Source: RYN-230 sp963718305 (GTDB taxonomy: Bacteria; Actinomycetota; Actinomycetes; Streptosporangiales; Streptosporangiaceae). From it: a stretch of 64,000 nt of DNA. The notes beneath the pieces are model-generated. The model had not been told where the DNA came from. It made no database searches and saw only the letters and a list, made by a program, of their open reading frames with translations. This document shows, piece after piece, positions 8,979 through 16,533 of this stretch. Every line of letters starts with the position of its first letter. The first letter of the stretch is position 1. A program made the translations under genes and the position numbers. The stretch is from assembly GCA_963718305.1 (NCBI GenBank), contig CAVQZG010000008.1, forward strand, positions 1 through 64,000. Direction: 5' to 3'.

Positions 8979-9886
8979 CAGCGTCCCTCCCTGGCCGTCG
9001 GGGCCCGGGCCGGGTCGCCCTCGCGCCCGCCCTCGCGGTCACGGGCCAGCTCCCGGGCCAGGATCGCGACCGTGACCGCGTCTTGCAGGTCGGGCTGGAC
9101 CGGGTCACCGGACCCGCCCGCGGCGTCCCCGTCTCCCTCCGGCCGCCAGACCCGCCAGCGGCCGTCCCGCCGCCAGGACCGCGCCCCGGCCGGCCCGGCC
9201 GGCCGCGTGCCGGTCACCTCGAGGCGGCCGGGCATGGCCGCGGCGATCTGCCCGGGCGCACCTGCGGCCAGTTCCCGGCCCTCCGCCAGGACCAGGACGT
9301 GGGCCGCGCGTTCCGCCTCGTCGAGGTAGCTGGTGGAGAAGACCACCGCGGCGCCCTCGGCGGCGGCGCGCGCGATCAGCGACCACAGGTCAGCGCGGCT
9401 GACCGGGTCTACCCCGGTGGTCGGCTCGTCCAGGACCAGCAGGGCCGGGTGGTGCAGCATCGCGGCGATGACGCCCAGCTTCTGGCGCATCCCGCCGGAC
9501 AGCCGCCCGGCCAGCCGGTCCCGCGCGCCCGCCAGCCCGGTCCGGTCCAGGTACTCCTGGATCCGCGGGCCCGCCGCGGCCGCCGGGACCTGGTAGGCGG
9601 CCGCACGGAAGGCCAGGTTCTCGGCCACGGTCAGGTCGGGGTACGTGCCCGAGCCCGCGGACAGGTAGCCGACCTGGATCCGCGGCGGGCGCGTGACCGT
9701 ACCCGCGCCAGGGGCGATGGCCCCGCTCAGGCAGCGCAGCAGCGTGGTCCGGCCCGCCCCGTCCCCGCCGACCACCGCGCTGACCTGACCAGGGCGGGCC
9801 TGGCAGGTCACCTCGTCCAGGGCCAGCCGGTGACCGTAGCGGACGGTCACGGCGCGGGTCCCCCAGGCGCCGTCCGGGACGTTCAC
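8978..9886 (-). CDS. ABC transporter ATPase, like the N-terminal half of YbhF, Walker A lysine replaced
   Basis: Second ATPase of the exporter, 302 residues. Walker A reads VVGGDGAGRTTLLRCL: the essential lysine is arginine. Signature LSGGMRQKLGVIAAMLH and Walker B LLVLDEPTTGVDP are intact; the H-loop reads VVFSTSYLDEAERA, with serine instead of histidine. This NBD's Walker A and H-loop form one ATP site together with the LPLG signature of the partner, so all degenerate elements fall in the same composite site, leaving one competent site. The STSYLDEA loop is, as I recall, shared with the first half of E. coli YbhF. The start overlaps the permease stop as ATGA. Confidence 0.9.
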   Translation of the reverse strand: MNVPDGAWGTRAVTVRYGHRLALDEVTCQARPGQVSAVVGGDGAGRTTLLRCLSGAIAPGAGTVTRPPRIQVGYLSAGSGTYPDLTVAENLAFRAAAYQVPAAAAGPRIQEYLDRTGLAGARDRLAGRLSGGMRQKLGVIAAMLHHPALLVLDEPTTGVDPVSRADLWSLIARAAAEGAAVVFSTSYLDEAERAAHVLVLAEGRELAAGAPGQIAAAMPGRLEVTGTRPAGPAGARSWRRDGRWRVWRPEGDGDAAGGSGDPVQPDLQDAVTVAILARELARDREGGREGDPARAPTAREGR

Positions 9887-11007
9887 CGGGCCCCCGCGGT
9901 GGCCGGGTCCGGGGTGCCCGCCGCGCCGGGCGCGGCCTGCCCGCCCGGCCGGCCGCCGGACCCGGCCGGGCCGAGGTAGCTCCGGAACCGCAGCATCGCG
10001 AGCGTCATCACGACCAGGCCTAGCAGCGCCAGGAACAGCAGCGGCGCCCAGAGCGGCCCGATCGGCTCGGCCCGCAGCATGACCCCGCGGGAGATCTCGT
10101 TGAAGTAGGTCAGCGGCAGGAGGTAGGAGATCCAGCGCACCCCGACCGCGATCGAGGACAACGGGAAGATCAGGCCGGACAGCAGCACCTGCGGCAGGGT
10201 GAACATGAAGGCCATCTGGATGGCCTGGCCCTGGTTCTCCGACACGCTGGAGATCAGCACGCCGATGCCCAGCGTGACGAACAGGAACAGCAGGGCGCCC
10301 AGCGCGAACACCGCGTACGAGCCCCGGAACGGCACCCCGAACAGGGCCACCCCGACCGCGAGCACCAGGGCCAGGTCCGCCGCGGCCACCGCGAAGTACG
10401 GGGCGATCTTGCCCAGGAAGACGTCACGCGGGCGCAGCGGCATCACCGCGAGCTGTTCGAGGGTCCCGGTCTGCCGTTCCCGGACCACGCCGAGGCTGGT
10501 GATGATGATGCCGACGAACACCAGGACCACCCCGGCCAGGCCCGGAATCATGATGTAGGACGTCTTCAGCCCGGGGTTGTACAGCACCCTGACCCGGGGG
10601 GCGCTGGCCGGCTGCCCGCCGGGCGCAAAGCCGCCGCGCCCGGAGAACGTCGGGCTCGCACTGTCCAGCGCGGCGAGCGCCGCCTTGGCGGTGAACAGCT
10701 GGCTGCCGTCGATCAGGACCAGGGGCCTCGCGCCCGTCACCACGGCCACGGCGGCGTGACCGTCGCGCAGTTGGTCCTCGGCCCAGGCGGCGCCCTCGGA
10801 GGGCGCGCGCTGCACCACCTGGAACGGCGCGCGCACCGGCGTCCGGGCGGCCTGCGGGCCGGCCACCACGGCCGGGATGGCGGACACGTCGAAGCTGGCG
10901 GCGTAGCCGAACACGACCAGGAGCACCACCGGCAGCACGATCATCATGGCCAGCGTGCGCCGGTCGCGGCGCAGCTGCCGGAACTCCTTCACGATCATCG
11001 CCCACAT
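9883..11007 (-). CDS. ABC-2 type exporter permease (YbhR/YbhS-like)
   Basis: Membrane subunit of the exporter, 374 residues. The N-terminus MWAMIVKEFRQLRRDRRTLA is followed by the first helix (MMIVLPVVLLVVFGYAASF), a large extracytoplasmic domain (about residues 40-175) and five C-terminal helices, with RERQTGTLEQLAVMPLRPRD, a typical ABC-2 motif, between them. A GGAGGAGG ribosome site lies six bases before ATG 11007. First gene of the four-gene operon, all with overlapping ends. Only one permease is encoded, so it probably acts as a homodimer with the two different ATPases. Substrate not predictable; relatives export antibiotics and other drugs. Confidence 0.88.
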   Translation of the reverse strand: MWAMIVKEFRQLRRDRRTLAMMIVLPVVLLVVFGYAASFDVSAIPAVVAGPQAARTPVRAPFQVVQRAPSEGAAWAEDQLRDGHAAVAVVTGARPLVLIDGSQLFTAKAALAALDSASPTFSGRGGFAPGGQPASAPRVRVLYNPGLKTSYIMIPGLAGVVLVFVGIIITSLGVVRERQTGTLEQLAVMPLRPRDVFLGKIAPYFAVAAADLALVLAVGVALFGVPFRGSYAVFALGALLFLFVTLGIGVLISSVSENQGQAIQMAFMFTLPQVLLSGLIFPLSSIAVGVRWISYLLPLTYFNEISRGVMLRAEPIGPLWAPLLFLALLGLVVMTLAMLRFRSYLGPAGSGGRPGGQAAPGAAGTPDPATAGAR

Positions 11008-11041
11008 GGGCGGCCTCCTCCGGTACCCGGCTGCCCGGCAC

Positions 11042-11080
11042 TGAATTCATCGTGCGTTGAATTCTACGCTTGTTGAATTC
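11042..11080 (-). promoter_or_regulatory. Three TGAATTC repeats at 16-bp period, probable TetR operator array
   Basis: TGAATTC occurs at 11042-11048, 11058-11064 and 11074-11080, exactly 16 bases apart. As GAATTC is itself a palindrome, neighbouring copies also form inverted repeats. The array starts 35 bases upstream of the permease ATG, where the promoter must lie, in otherwise extremely GC-rich DNA. I infer that it is the operator for the operon-encoded TetR repressor. Confidence 0.6.
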
Positions 11081-11187
11081 TGTGTCAATGCCGGCCCGGA
11101 CCACTGTGCGCGGGGCTTGCGGGCTGCCCGCCGACTCGCTACATCGCCGCGGATCTGATTCGGTGGAGACATGAGTGAGAACCCAGC

Positions 11188-12408
11188 ATGAGGGGTCCGG
11201 TGCGGCACCGCGGCCGGTGGACCCAGGACGACCGGTGCGGGTCACCGTGGCACTACCTGCCGGTCGAGGTTCCGCCCGGGTCAGCCGGGCTGCGGGTCGA
11301 GCTCGACTACGACCGTTCCGGCGCCGTCCTCGACCTGGGCTGCTTCGGGCCCGCCGGGTTCCGGGGCTGGTCCGGGGGGGCCCGGTCGTCGTTCGTGATC
11401 ACCCCCGGCGAGGCGACGCCCGGCTATCTCCCGGGTGAGCTGGAGCCCGGGCTCTGGCACGTGGCGATCGGCCTCTACCGGCTTCCCCCCGAGGGCGCCG
11501 GGTACTCGGTGACCGCCACGGTGAGCGGCACACCCGGCCGGCTGGCGCCGGCCCCGCCCGCCGCAGCCCCGGCGCCGCTCAGCGAACGGCCGCCGCGGCG
11601 CGAGCTGCCCGCCCGGCCCGGGCACCGCTGGCTGGCCGGGGACCTGCACACGCACACCGTGCATTCCGACGGCGAGCTGACCGTGGCCGAGCTAGCCCGG
11701 TTCGCGGCCGCTCAGGGGCTCGACTACCTCGCCGTGACCGACCACAACACGACGAGCCATCATGCCGAGCTCAAGGACGCCGCGGCCCGGTACGGGATCA
11801 TCCTGATCCCCGGCCAGGAAGTCACCACCGAGGACGGGCACGCGAACGCGCTCGGCGACGTCGGCTGGATCGACTTCCGTGAGCCGCCCGACCAGTGGCT
11901 GGAAACCACCGAGCAGCAGGGCGGCCTGCTGTCGGTGAATCATCCGATCGGCGGCCACGTGAGCTGGATCTGGCCGATGCAGCGCCGGCCGCCGCTGGCC
12001 GAGGTCTGGCACTGGAGCTGGATGGATCCGCACTGGACGACGCCGCTGGCCTGGTGGCTGGCCTGGGATCCGACGGCGGTCCCGGTCGGCGGGAGCGACT
12101 GGCACCGGCCGGGCTCGGACGCCGTCCCCGGGACCCCCACGACCTGGGTGGAATGCGCTGGCGAGGGACCCGGCGCGGTACTCGACGGCTTGCGGGCCGG
12201 CCGGGCCACGATCTCCGCGCGGCGCGACGGCCCGGTGCTGCTGCGCCAGGACGGCGAGTTCGTGGCCGTCGGCGCGGACGGCACCATCCTGGCCGGGCCG
12301 GACGGCCAGCGGGCCGTGGTGCGCGGGGAGAGGGCCGTGTTCCCGGCGGCTGGCGGGTACCACCGGCTGCTGGACGCGACCGGGGCCACGCTGGCACTCA
12401 CCGGGTAG
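11188..12408 (+). CDS. CehA/McbA-type PHP-domain metallohydrolase
   Basis: A 406-residue protein. N-terminal beta-rich domain (about residues 1-125), a Pro/Ala linker, then a PHP phosphoesterase domain: WLAGDLHTHTVHSDGELTVA with the first metal histidines, LDYLAVTDHNTTSHHAEL, IPGQEVTTEDGHANALG and GGSDWHRPGSD. These are the divalent-metal ligands of the family. Substrate unknown; relatives cleave phosphoesters or carbamates such as carbaryl. ATG 11188 overlaps a seven-codon reading frame that starts at 11171. It is transcribed away from the ABC operon and has no partner gene. No signal peptide, so probably cytoplasmic. Confidence 0.85.
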   Translation: MRGPVRHRGRWTQDDRCGSPWHYLPVEVPPGSAGLRVELDYDRSGAVLDLGCFGPAGFRGWSGGARSSFVITPGEATPGYLPGELEPGLWHVAIGLYRLPPEGAGYSVTATVSGTPGRLAPAPPAAAPAPLSERPPRRELPARPGHRWLAGDLHTHTVHSDGELTVAELARFAAAQGLDYLAVTDHNTTSHHAELKDAAARYGIILIPGQEVTTEDGHANALGDVGWIDFREPPDQWLETTEQQGGLLSVNHPIGGHVSWIWPMQRRPPLAEVWHWSWMDPHWTTPLAWWLAWDPTAVPVGGSDWHRPGSDAVPGTPTTWVECAGEGPGAVLDGLRAGRATISARRDGPVLLRQDGEFVAVGADGTILAGPDGQRAVVRGERAVFPAAGGYHRLLDATGATLALTG

Positions 12409-12467
12409 CTCGGGCTGGGTAGCCCGGGCTGGGTAGCTCTGGCTAGATAGCACGGGCTGGGTAGCAC
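12398..12467. repeat. 14-bp tandem repeat, about five copies
   Basis: Imperfect copies of GGGCTGGGTAGC plus two bases follow one another from the last codons of the PHP gene; exact or near-exact cores lie at 12412, 12426, 12440 and 12454. Each carries TAG. It fills the gap between two convergent genes and could affect termination, but no hairpin is formed. Confidence 0.75.
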
Positions 12468-12507
12468 GGGCCGGCCCGGCGCTGGCCCAGCAGGGGTAGC
12501 GGCCGGC

Positions 12508-12966
12508 TCAGCTGGTGATCGTGATCCGGAACACGGGGAAGCCGGGGGCGATCCCCTGGATCTGCTCGTCGGTCGCCTTCGCGGTGACGCCCTCGAAGAA
12601 CCGCCCGACCTCCCAGCCCCACTTGCGCAGGTACTCGCGCAGCACCGGCGGCTTGTCCGCGTCGGCCATCTCGGTGGCGGTGAACCGCTCGGTCCGGCGG
12701 CCGACCCGCAGCTCGCCCTGGCCTGCGGCCCGCAGGTTGCGGACCCACTGGGCCTGCCCCCGGGGGGCGACCAGGTAGCGGGTGCCCTGCACCGTCAGCA
12801 GGTTCACCGGGGTGGTCCGCCACTCGCCGCTCTTGCGGCCGCGGACGGCCAGCACCCGCGATCCCATGACGCTGATCCCGGCCCGGGTCAGCGCGGCGAC
12901 CGTCGAGTTGAACATCCGGTCCATGCCGGTGGGGGCGAGGTAACGGCTCTGCGGGCTGGCGTTCAT
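12508..12966 (-). CDS. F420-dependent nitroreductase family (Ddn-like) protein
   Basis: A 152-residue protein of the deazaflavin-dependent nitroreductase / FDR-B split-barrel family, known from Mycobacterium Ddn, which uses reduced F420 on quinones and activates pretomanid. Motifs: VMGSRVLAVRGRKSGEWRTT, PVNLLTVQGTRYLVAPRG and QWVRNLRAAGQGELRVGRR, the conserved core. ATG 12966 is preceded by AGAGGAG. The natural substrate is unknown; the family mostly reduces quinones or unsaturated small molecules. The upstream region has a good promoter flanked by two dyads, so the gene is probably repressed until an inducer appears. Confidence 0.88.
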   Translation of the reverse strand: MNASPQSRYLAPTGMDRMFNSTVAALTRAGISVMGSRVLAVRGRKSGEWRTTPVNLLTVQGTRYLVAPRGQAQWVRNLRAAGQGELRVGRRTERFTATEMADADKPPVLREYLRKWGWEVGRFFEGVTAKATDEQIQGIAPGFPVFRITITS

Positions 12967-12994
12967 GACTGCTCCTCTGACTGGAAGTATACGG

Positions 12995-13061
12995 GAGAGC
13001 ACCGCTCTCTTATAAGAGCAGTATGCACGGAATCGGCCGCCCAAGTCAAGAGCACTGCTCT
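12995..13061 (-). promoter_or_regulatory. ddn promoter bracketed by two operator-like dyads
   Basis: On the minus strand TTGACT (13049-13044) and CATACT (13025-13020) are 18 bases apart, a fair sigma-70-type promoter. One dyad, GAGAGC-ACC-GCTCTC at 12995-13009, lies just downstream of the -10. The other, AGAGC-ACT-GCTCT at 13049-13061, abuts the -35. Centres are about 53 bases apart, five helical turns. A third GCTCT/AGAGC pair (13004-13008 with 13015-13019) lies between them. The form suits a TetR-type repressor, but no such gene is adjacent. Confidence 0.6.
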
Positions 13062-13267
13062 CGAATCTGACTGCCGATCTACCAATGGACCTGCCCGACC
13101 CGCCCAGGGGCTGGCCCGCCAGTCACTCTGGCCCCTCCCGCCCACATTTCACGCCGGACGTGCGCATTTCCGGGGTGTTTTGTCCGATTCGGCGCACGCT
13201 CGGCGTGATATGTCGGCTCAACTGTGCATAGGTGAAGCACCCCTGCACACTCGGGGGTGCAGTTGAG

Positions 13268-13975
13268 CTACGTGCGGGCCAGCAGGGCCGCCCGGGCGCG
13301 CAGGATCGCCCTGGTCGAGGCCACGTTGGTGAACTCGTCCGGCTGGACCGGGCACTCACCGGCGGCCAGGGCCCGCTCCACCTTGGTCCGGGCGGCCGCC
13401 GGGCTGATCATCTCGAAGATCATGCTGGGATCCTCGGCGGCCATGCCCTTGGTGCGGGCCAGGACGTCCCCGGCCTCCCCGACCCAGACGTTCTTGATCG
13501 CGCCCCCGCAGGAATGATCCAGCAGGAGCGAGACCACGTGCCGCCCGGCCGTGTACTCGAAGCTCAGGGTCACGGCTTCCTGGACACCGCGGTCGTCCCC
13601 GTAACGCCAGCACTCCCCCACCGACGGCGAGCCCAGCTCCGCCGCCCAGGCCGGGTCCGCAACCCCCCGCTCAGCCAGCCGGCTCGCGGCCTCGTTCGCG
13701 GGCGTGCGCAGGTCAGGCCAGCCGAGCGCGCCGAGGACCCGCAGGATGGCCAGGGCCTCGGGACTCCCGCTCCGTTCCGCGGCGGGCACCATCGCCTGCG
13801 CCGCCAGGCTCGCCGGGCCGCCGAGCGCGGCCAGGATGTCCGAGCCCCACAGCTCTGCCTCCAGCGGGCTGGCGATCTCGCCCAGCACCATCCGCGCCTC
13901 GGTCAGCACGGCCGCGAAGGCATCATCCGGTGAGGATCGGCCGAACACCGCGTCGAGATCAAGGTCACCGGACAT
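13268..13975 (-). CDS. Conserved hypothetical protein
   Basis: A 235-residue soluble protein that I do not recognise. It is Ala/Glu-rich and probably helical at the N-terminus (DAFAAVLTEARMVLGEIASP), then has a middle part with VTLSFEYTAGRHVVSLLLDH and IKNVWVGEAGDVLARTKGMA, which looks like beta structure, and a C-terminal helical tail. No signal peptide, membrane helix or metal motif. ATG 13975 is used; a GTG two codons earlier is possible. It faces away from the F420-dependent oxidoreductase. Codon use and amino-acid composition support a real gene. Confidence 0.6.
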   Translation of the reverse strand: MSGDLDLDAVFGRSSPDDAFAAVLTEARMVLGEIASPLEAELWGSDILAALGGPASLAAQAMVPAAERSGSPEALAILRVLGALGWPDLRTPANEAASRLAERGVADPAWAAELGSPSVGECWRYGDDRGVQEAVTLSFEYTAGRHVVSLLLDHSCGGAIKNVWVGEAGDVLARTKGMAAEDPSMIFEMISPAAARTKVERALAAGECPVQPDEFTNVASTRAILRARAALLART

Positions 13976-14070
13976 GCACACCGCCGGTCAGTGTGTCAAC
14001 GCAATCCAGGTCCATGCCGGGCATCCTGCCACGGCCGCTGCGATGATGGGCAGGAACTACGGGAGGTACT

Positions 14071-15075
14071 GTGCGACCGACGTCACGATGGGGCATCACG
14101 CTCCCACTGAGCGGTATGCCCCTGACCGGCCAGCGCGACCTCGTGGCCGCCCTGCCTGACCTGGGCTATACCGACGCCTGGTCGTCGGAAGTCAACGGCC
14201 ACGACGCGTTCACGCCGCTGGCCCTGGCCGCCCAGTGGACCAGCAAAGAAGGGGCCGGCCTCCAGGGAGCCGGCCCGGACGAGGGCGGCCTGCGGCTGGG
14301 CACCGCCGTGGCCAACATCTACACCCGCGGGCCGGCCCTGCTGGCCATGAGCGCGGCCACCCTCGCGGCCCTCGCCCCCGGCCGCTTCGTGCTGGGGATC
14401 GGGGTGTCCTCACCCGCGGTGGTGACCGACTGGAACGGGATCGCGCTGGAGCGCCCGTATCAGCGGGCCCGGGACACGCTGCGTTTCCTGCGGCGCGCCC
14501 TGGCGGGCGAGAAGGTCTCCATGGACGGGGACACCTTCAGCATCAACGGTTTCCGGCTGGACCCCGCACCGGTCCCGCCGCCCGCGCTGGCCCTGGCCGC
14601 GCTGCGGCCGGGGATGATTTCACTGGCCGCCGAGCTGTCCGACGGGGCGATCACGAACTGGCTCTCCCCCGCGGACGTGCCCGCCGTGCGCGCGGTGGCC
14701 GGCCCGGACTGTGAGCTGATCGCCCGGATCTTCGTCTGCCCGACCGCGGACGCCGGCCTGGCCCGGGAGATCGGCCGCCGGATGATCGCCGCCTATCTCA
14801 CCGTCCCGGCGTACGCCGCGTTTCACGACTGGCTCGGCCGCGGCCCCCGGCTCCAGCCGATGGCGGAGGCCTGGGCCGCGGGTGACCGCAAGGGCGCGCT
14901 CGCGGCCATCGGCGACGATCTGGTGGACGAACTGGTGGTGCACGGCCCGCCCGGTTACTGCCGGGAGCGGGTGGCCGAGTATCAGGCCGCCGGCCTGGAT
15001 ACGCCGGTCATCGCGATCGTGCCGGTGCCCGGCGTGGACCAGGCCGAGGTCATCCGGGAACTCGCCCCGGCCTGA
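14071..15075 (+). CDS. LLM-class F420-dependent oxidoreductase
   Basis: Luciferase-like TIM-barrel oxidoreductase of 334 residues. It starts at GTG 14071 behind GGGAGG. Motifs: WGITLPLSGMPLTGQRDLVA at the N-terminus, DLGYTDAWSSEVNGHDAFTP, LRLGTAVANIYTRGPALLAM and LAPGRFVLGIGVSSP, the typical LLM signature that binds the deazaflavin. PPGYCRERVAEYQAAGLDTP near the C-terminus is also conserved. Substrate unknown. With the Ddn-family gene nearby it indicates that the organism makes F420. Convergent with nudC, 21 bases apart. Confidence 0.88.
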   Translation: MRPTSRWGITLPLSGMPLTGQRDLVAALPDLGYTDAWSSEVNGHDAFTPLALAAQWTSKEGAGLQGAGPDEGGLRLGTAVANIYTRGPALLAMSAATLAALAPGRFVLGIGVSSPAVVTDWNGIALERPYQRARDTLRFLRRALAGEKVSMDGDTFSINGFRLDPAPVPPPALALAALRPGMISLAAELSDGAITNWLSPADVPAVRAVAGPDCELIARIFVCPTADAGLAREIGRRMIAAYLTVPAYAAFHDWLGRGPRLQPMAEAWAAGDRKGALAAIGDDLVDELVVHGPPGYCRERVAEYQAAGLDTPVIAIVPVPGVDQAEVIRELAPA

Positions 15076-15096
15076 CGGCCACCGGCCCCGCCGGGA

Positions 15097-16533
15097 CTAC
15101 CAGACCCCGGGCAGTTCCTCGCCGTACCAGGACTCGATCAGCCGGTGCGCGATGGACACCGGGGGCGGCAGCAGGATCTCCCGGGAGGCCAGCGCGCTGC
15201 GCAACTCGTCCCGGCTGAACCAGTGCGCCTCGGCGATCTCGTCGTCGTCCACCCGCAGCTCGAGATCGCCCGAGGCGGAGGCCCGGAAGCCGAGCATCAG
15301 GCTCTGCGGCATCGGCCACGGCTGGCTGCCCACATAACGCACCCGGGCCACGGTGATCCCGGTTTCCTCCCCGACCTCACGCGCGACCGCCTGCTCCGCG
15401 GATTCCCCCGGCTCGACGAAGCCGGCCAGGATGGACACGCGGCGCTCCGGCCAGCGCCGGTTGCGGGCCAGCAGGCACCGGTCGTCCGGATCGGTGACCA
15501 GCATGATGACGGCGGGGTCGATCCGCGGGAAATGCTCGCTGCCGTCAACCGGGCAGCGCTGGGCATGCCCCGCGGCGACCGTCACGGTCGGCGTCCCGCA
15601 GCGCGGGCAGTGCGTATGGGTGGCATGCCAGTTGGCCAGCGCCACGGCGTGCGTGAACAGGCCCGCGTCCCGGTCATTCAGCAGCGCGGCTGCCTCCCGC
15701 AGGTCAGCGGGGCGCAGGCCTGGCTTGGCCCGGGCCAGCCATGCGACCTGCTCGGTCACGGTCTGCTGCTCGGGAGCAGCCTCGGCGGATGCCTCCGTGT
15801 CTGCCGCCCCGCCAGGCGCCGCCCCGCCAGGCGCCGTCTCCCCGGCCGCCGTCTCGCCACGGCCAGCCGCTCTCCCCGGCCGCCGCCCCTCGTCCAGCGC
15901 CGCCTCGGCCGCCTCGTCCGGCGCCGCCTCGCCAGGCGCTGCCTCGTCCGGCGCCGCCTCCGCTGCGGGTGCCTCCGCCCCGGTCCCGCCCGCGCTCTCT
16001 CCTGGCGCTTCCTGCTCCGGCCCGTCCTCCGCCGGCGCCTCCGGCGCTGGCGGCGGGGCGGCGTCCTCGGCCTCCCCCGTTATGGATGGGTCTGCGGCCG
16101 TTTCCGTGGCCGTCAGGGACGCCAGGCTTCCTGGTGGTCCCATCACGCCGAAGTAGGGCACGTCCGCGTCGTCCACCCCGAGCAGGAACCTCAGTCCCTC
16201 GGGAGCCTCGGCGGGGGGCACCAGCACCAGCTCGGCCTCCTTGTCGCCGAACCGGACCAGCGCCCGCGCGTTCTCCAGGATCAGCACCCGGGTCGCCGGG
16301 TCAGCCCAGGCCGCGGCGAGCCAGTCCGTGTCGGCGCGGCGGGCGCTGACCCGGTCCACGGCGCTGCGGGCCAGCACGAACCCGCCCAGCTCACCGGCGT
16401 AATCCTGGGTGCCGGGCGGGCCGGCTGCGGTGTCCGGCGTACCGGCTGCGGTGTCCGGCGTACCGGCTTCGGTGTCCGGCGTAGCAGCCGCGGTCTCCGG
16501 CGTACCGGCCCCGGTGCTCTGCGTGGCGCTCAT
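15097..16533 (-). CDS. nudC: NudC-type NAD(+)/NADH pyrophosphatase with a long low-complexity insert
   Basis: Hydrolyses NAD(H) to NMN(H) and AMP, and in E. coli removes NAD caps from RNA. 478 residues, against about 260-320 for the family. After an N-terminal heptad repeat (five copies of about TPDTAAG) comes the N-terminal domain (DYAGELGGFVLARSAVDRVS), then about 100 residues of Ala/Glu/Pro repeats (roughly 145-250), a zinc ribbon (HTHCPRCGTPTV with C-x12-C spacing to CPVDGSEHFPRIDP), the Nudix box GFVEPGESAEQAVAREVGEE and the NudC signature SQPWPMPQSLMLGF. ATG 16533 overlaps the M20 peptidase stop as ATGA, which fixes the start. Catalytic residues are intact; the insert is probably disordered. 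Confidence 0.9.
   Translation of the reverse strand: MSATQSTGAGTPETAAATPDTEAGTPDTAAGTPDTAAGPPGTQDYAGELGGFVLARSAVDRVSARRADTDWLAAAWADPATRVLILENARALVRFGDKEAELVLVPPAEAPEGLRFLLGVDDADVPYFGVMGPPGSLASLTATETAADPSITGEAEDAAPPPAPEAPAEDGPEQEAPGESAGGTGAEAPAAEAAPDEAAPGEAAPDEAAEAALDEGRRPGRAAGRGETAAGETAPGGAAPGGAADTEASAEAAPEQQTVTEQVAWLARAKPGLRPADLREAAALLNDRDAGLFTHAVALANWHATHTHCPRCGTPTVTVAAGHAQRCPVDGSEHFPRIDPAVIMLVTDPDDRCLLARNRRWPERRVSILAGFVEPGESAEQAVAREVGEETGITVARVRYVGSQPWPMPQSLMLGFRASASGDLELRVDDDEIAEAHWFSRDELRSALASREILLPPPVSIAHRLIESWYGEELPGVW
16421..16525. repeat. 21-bp tandem repeat, five copies, in the nudC 5' end
   Basis: Five imperfect copies of CCGGCTGCGGTGTCCGGCGT plus one base encode heptapeptides like PDTAAGT at the N-terminus of NudC. 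Copies 1 and 2 are identical, 3 has one change, 4 and 5 are more diverged. Confidence 0.85.
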
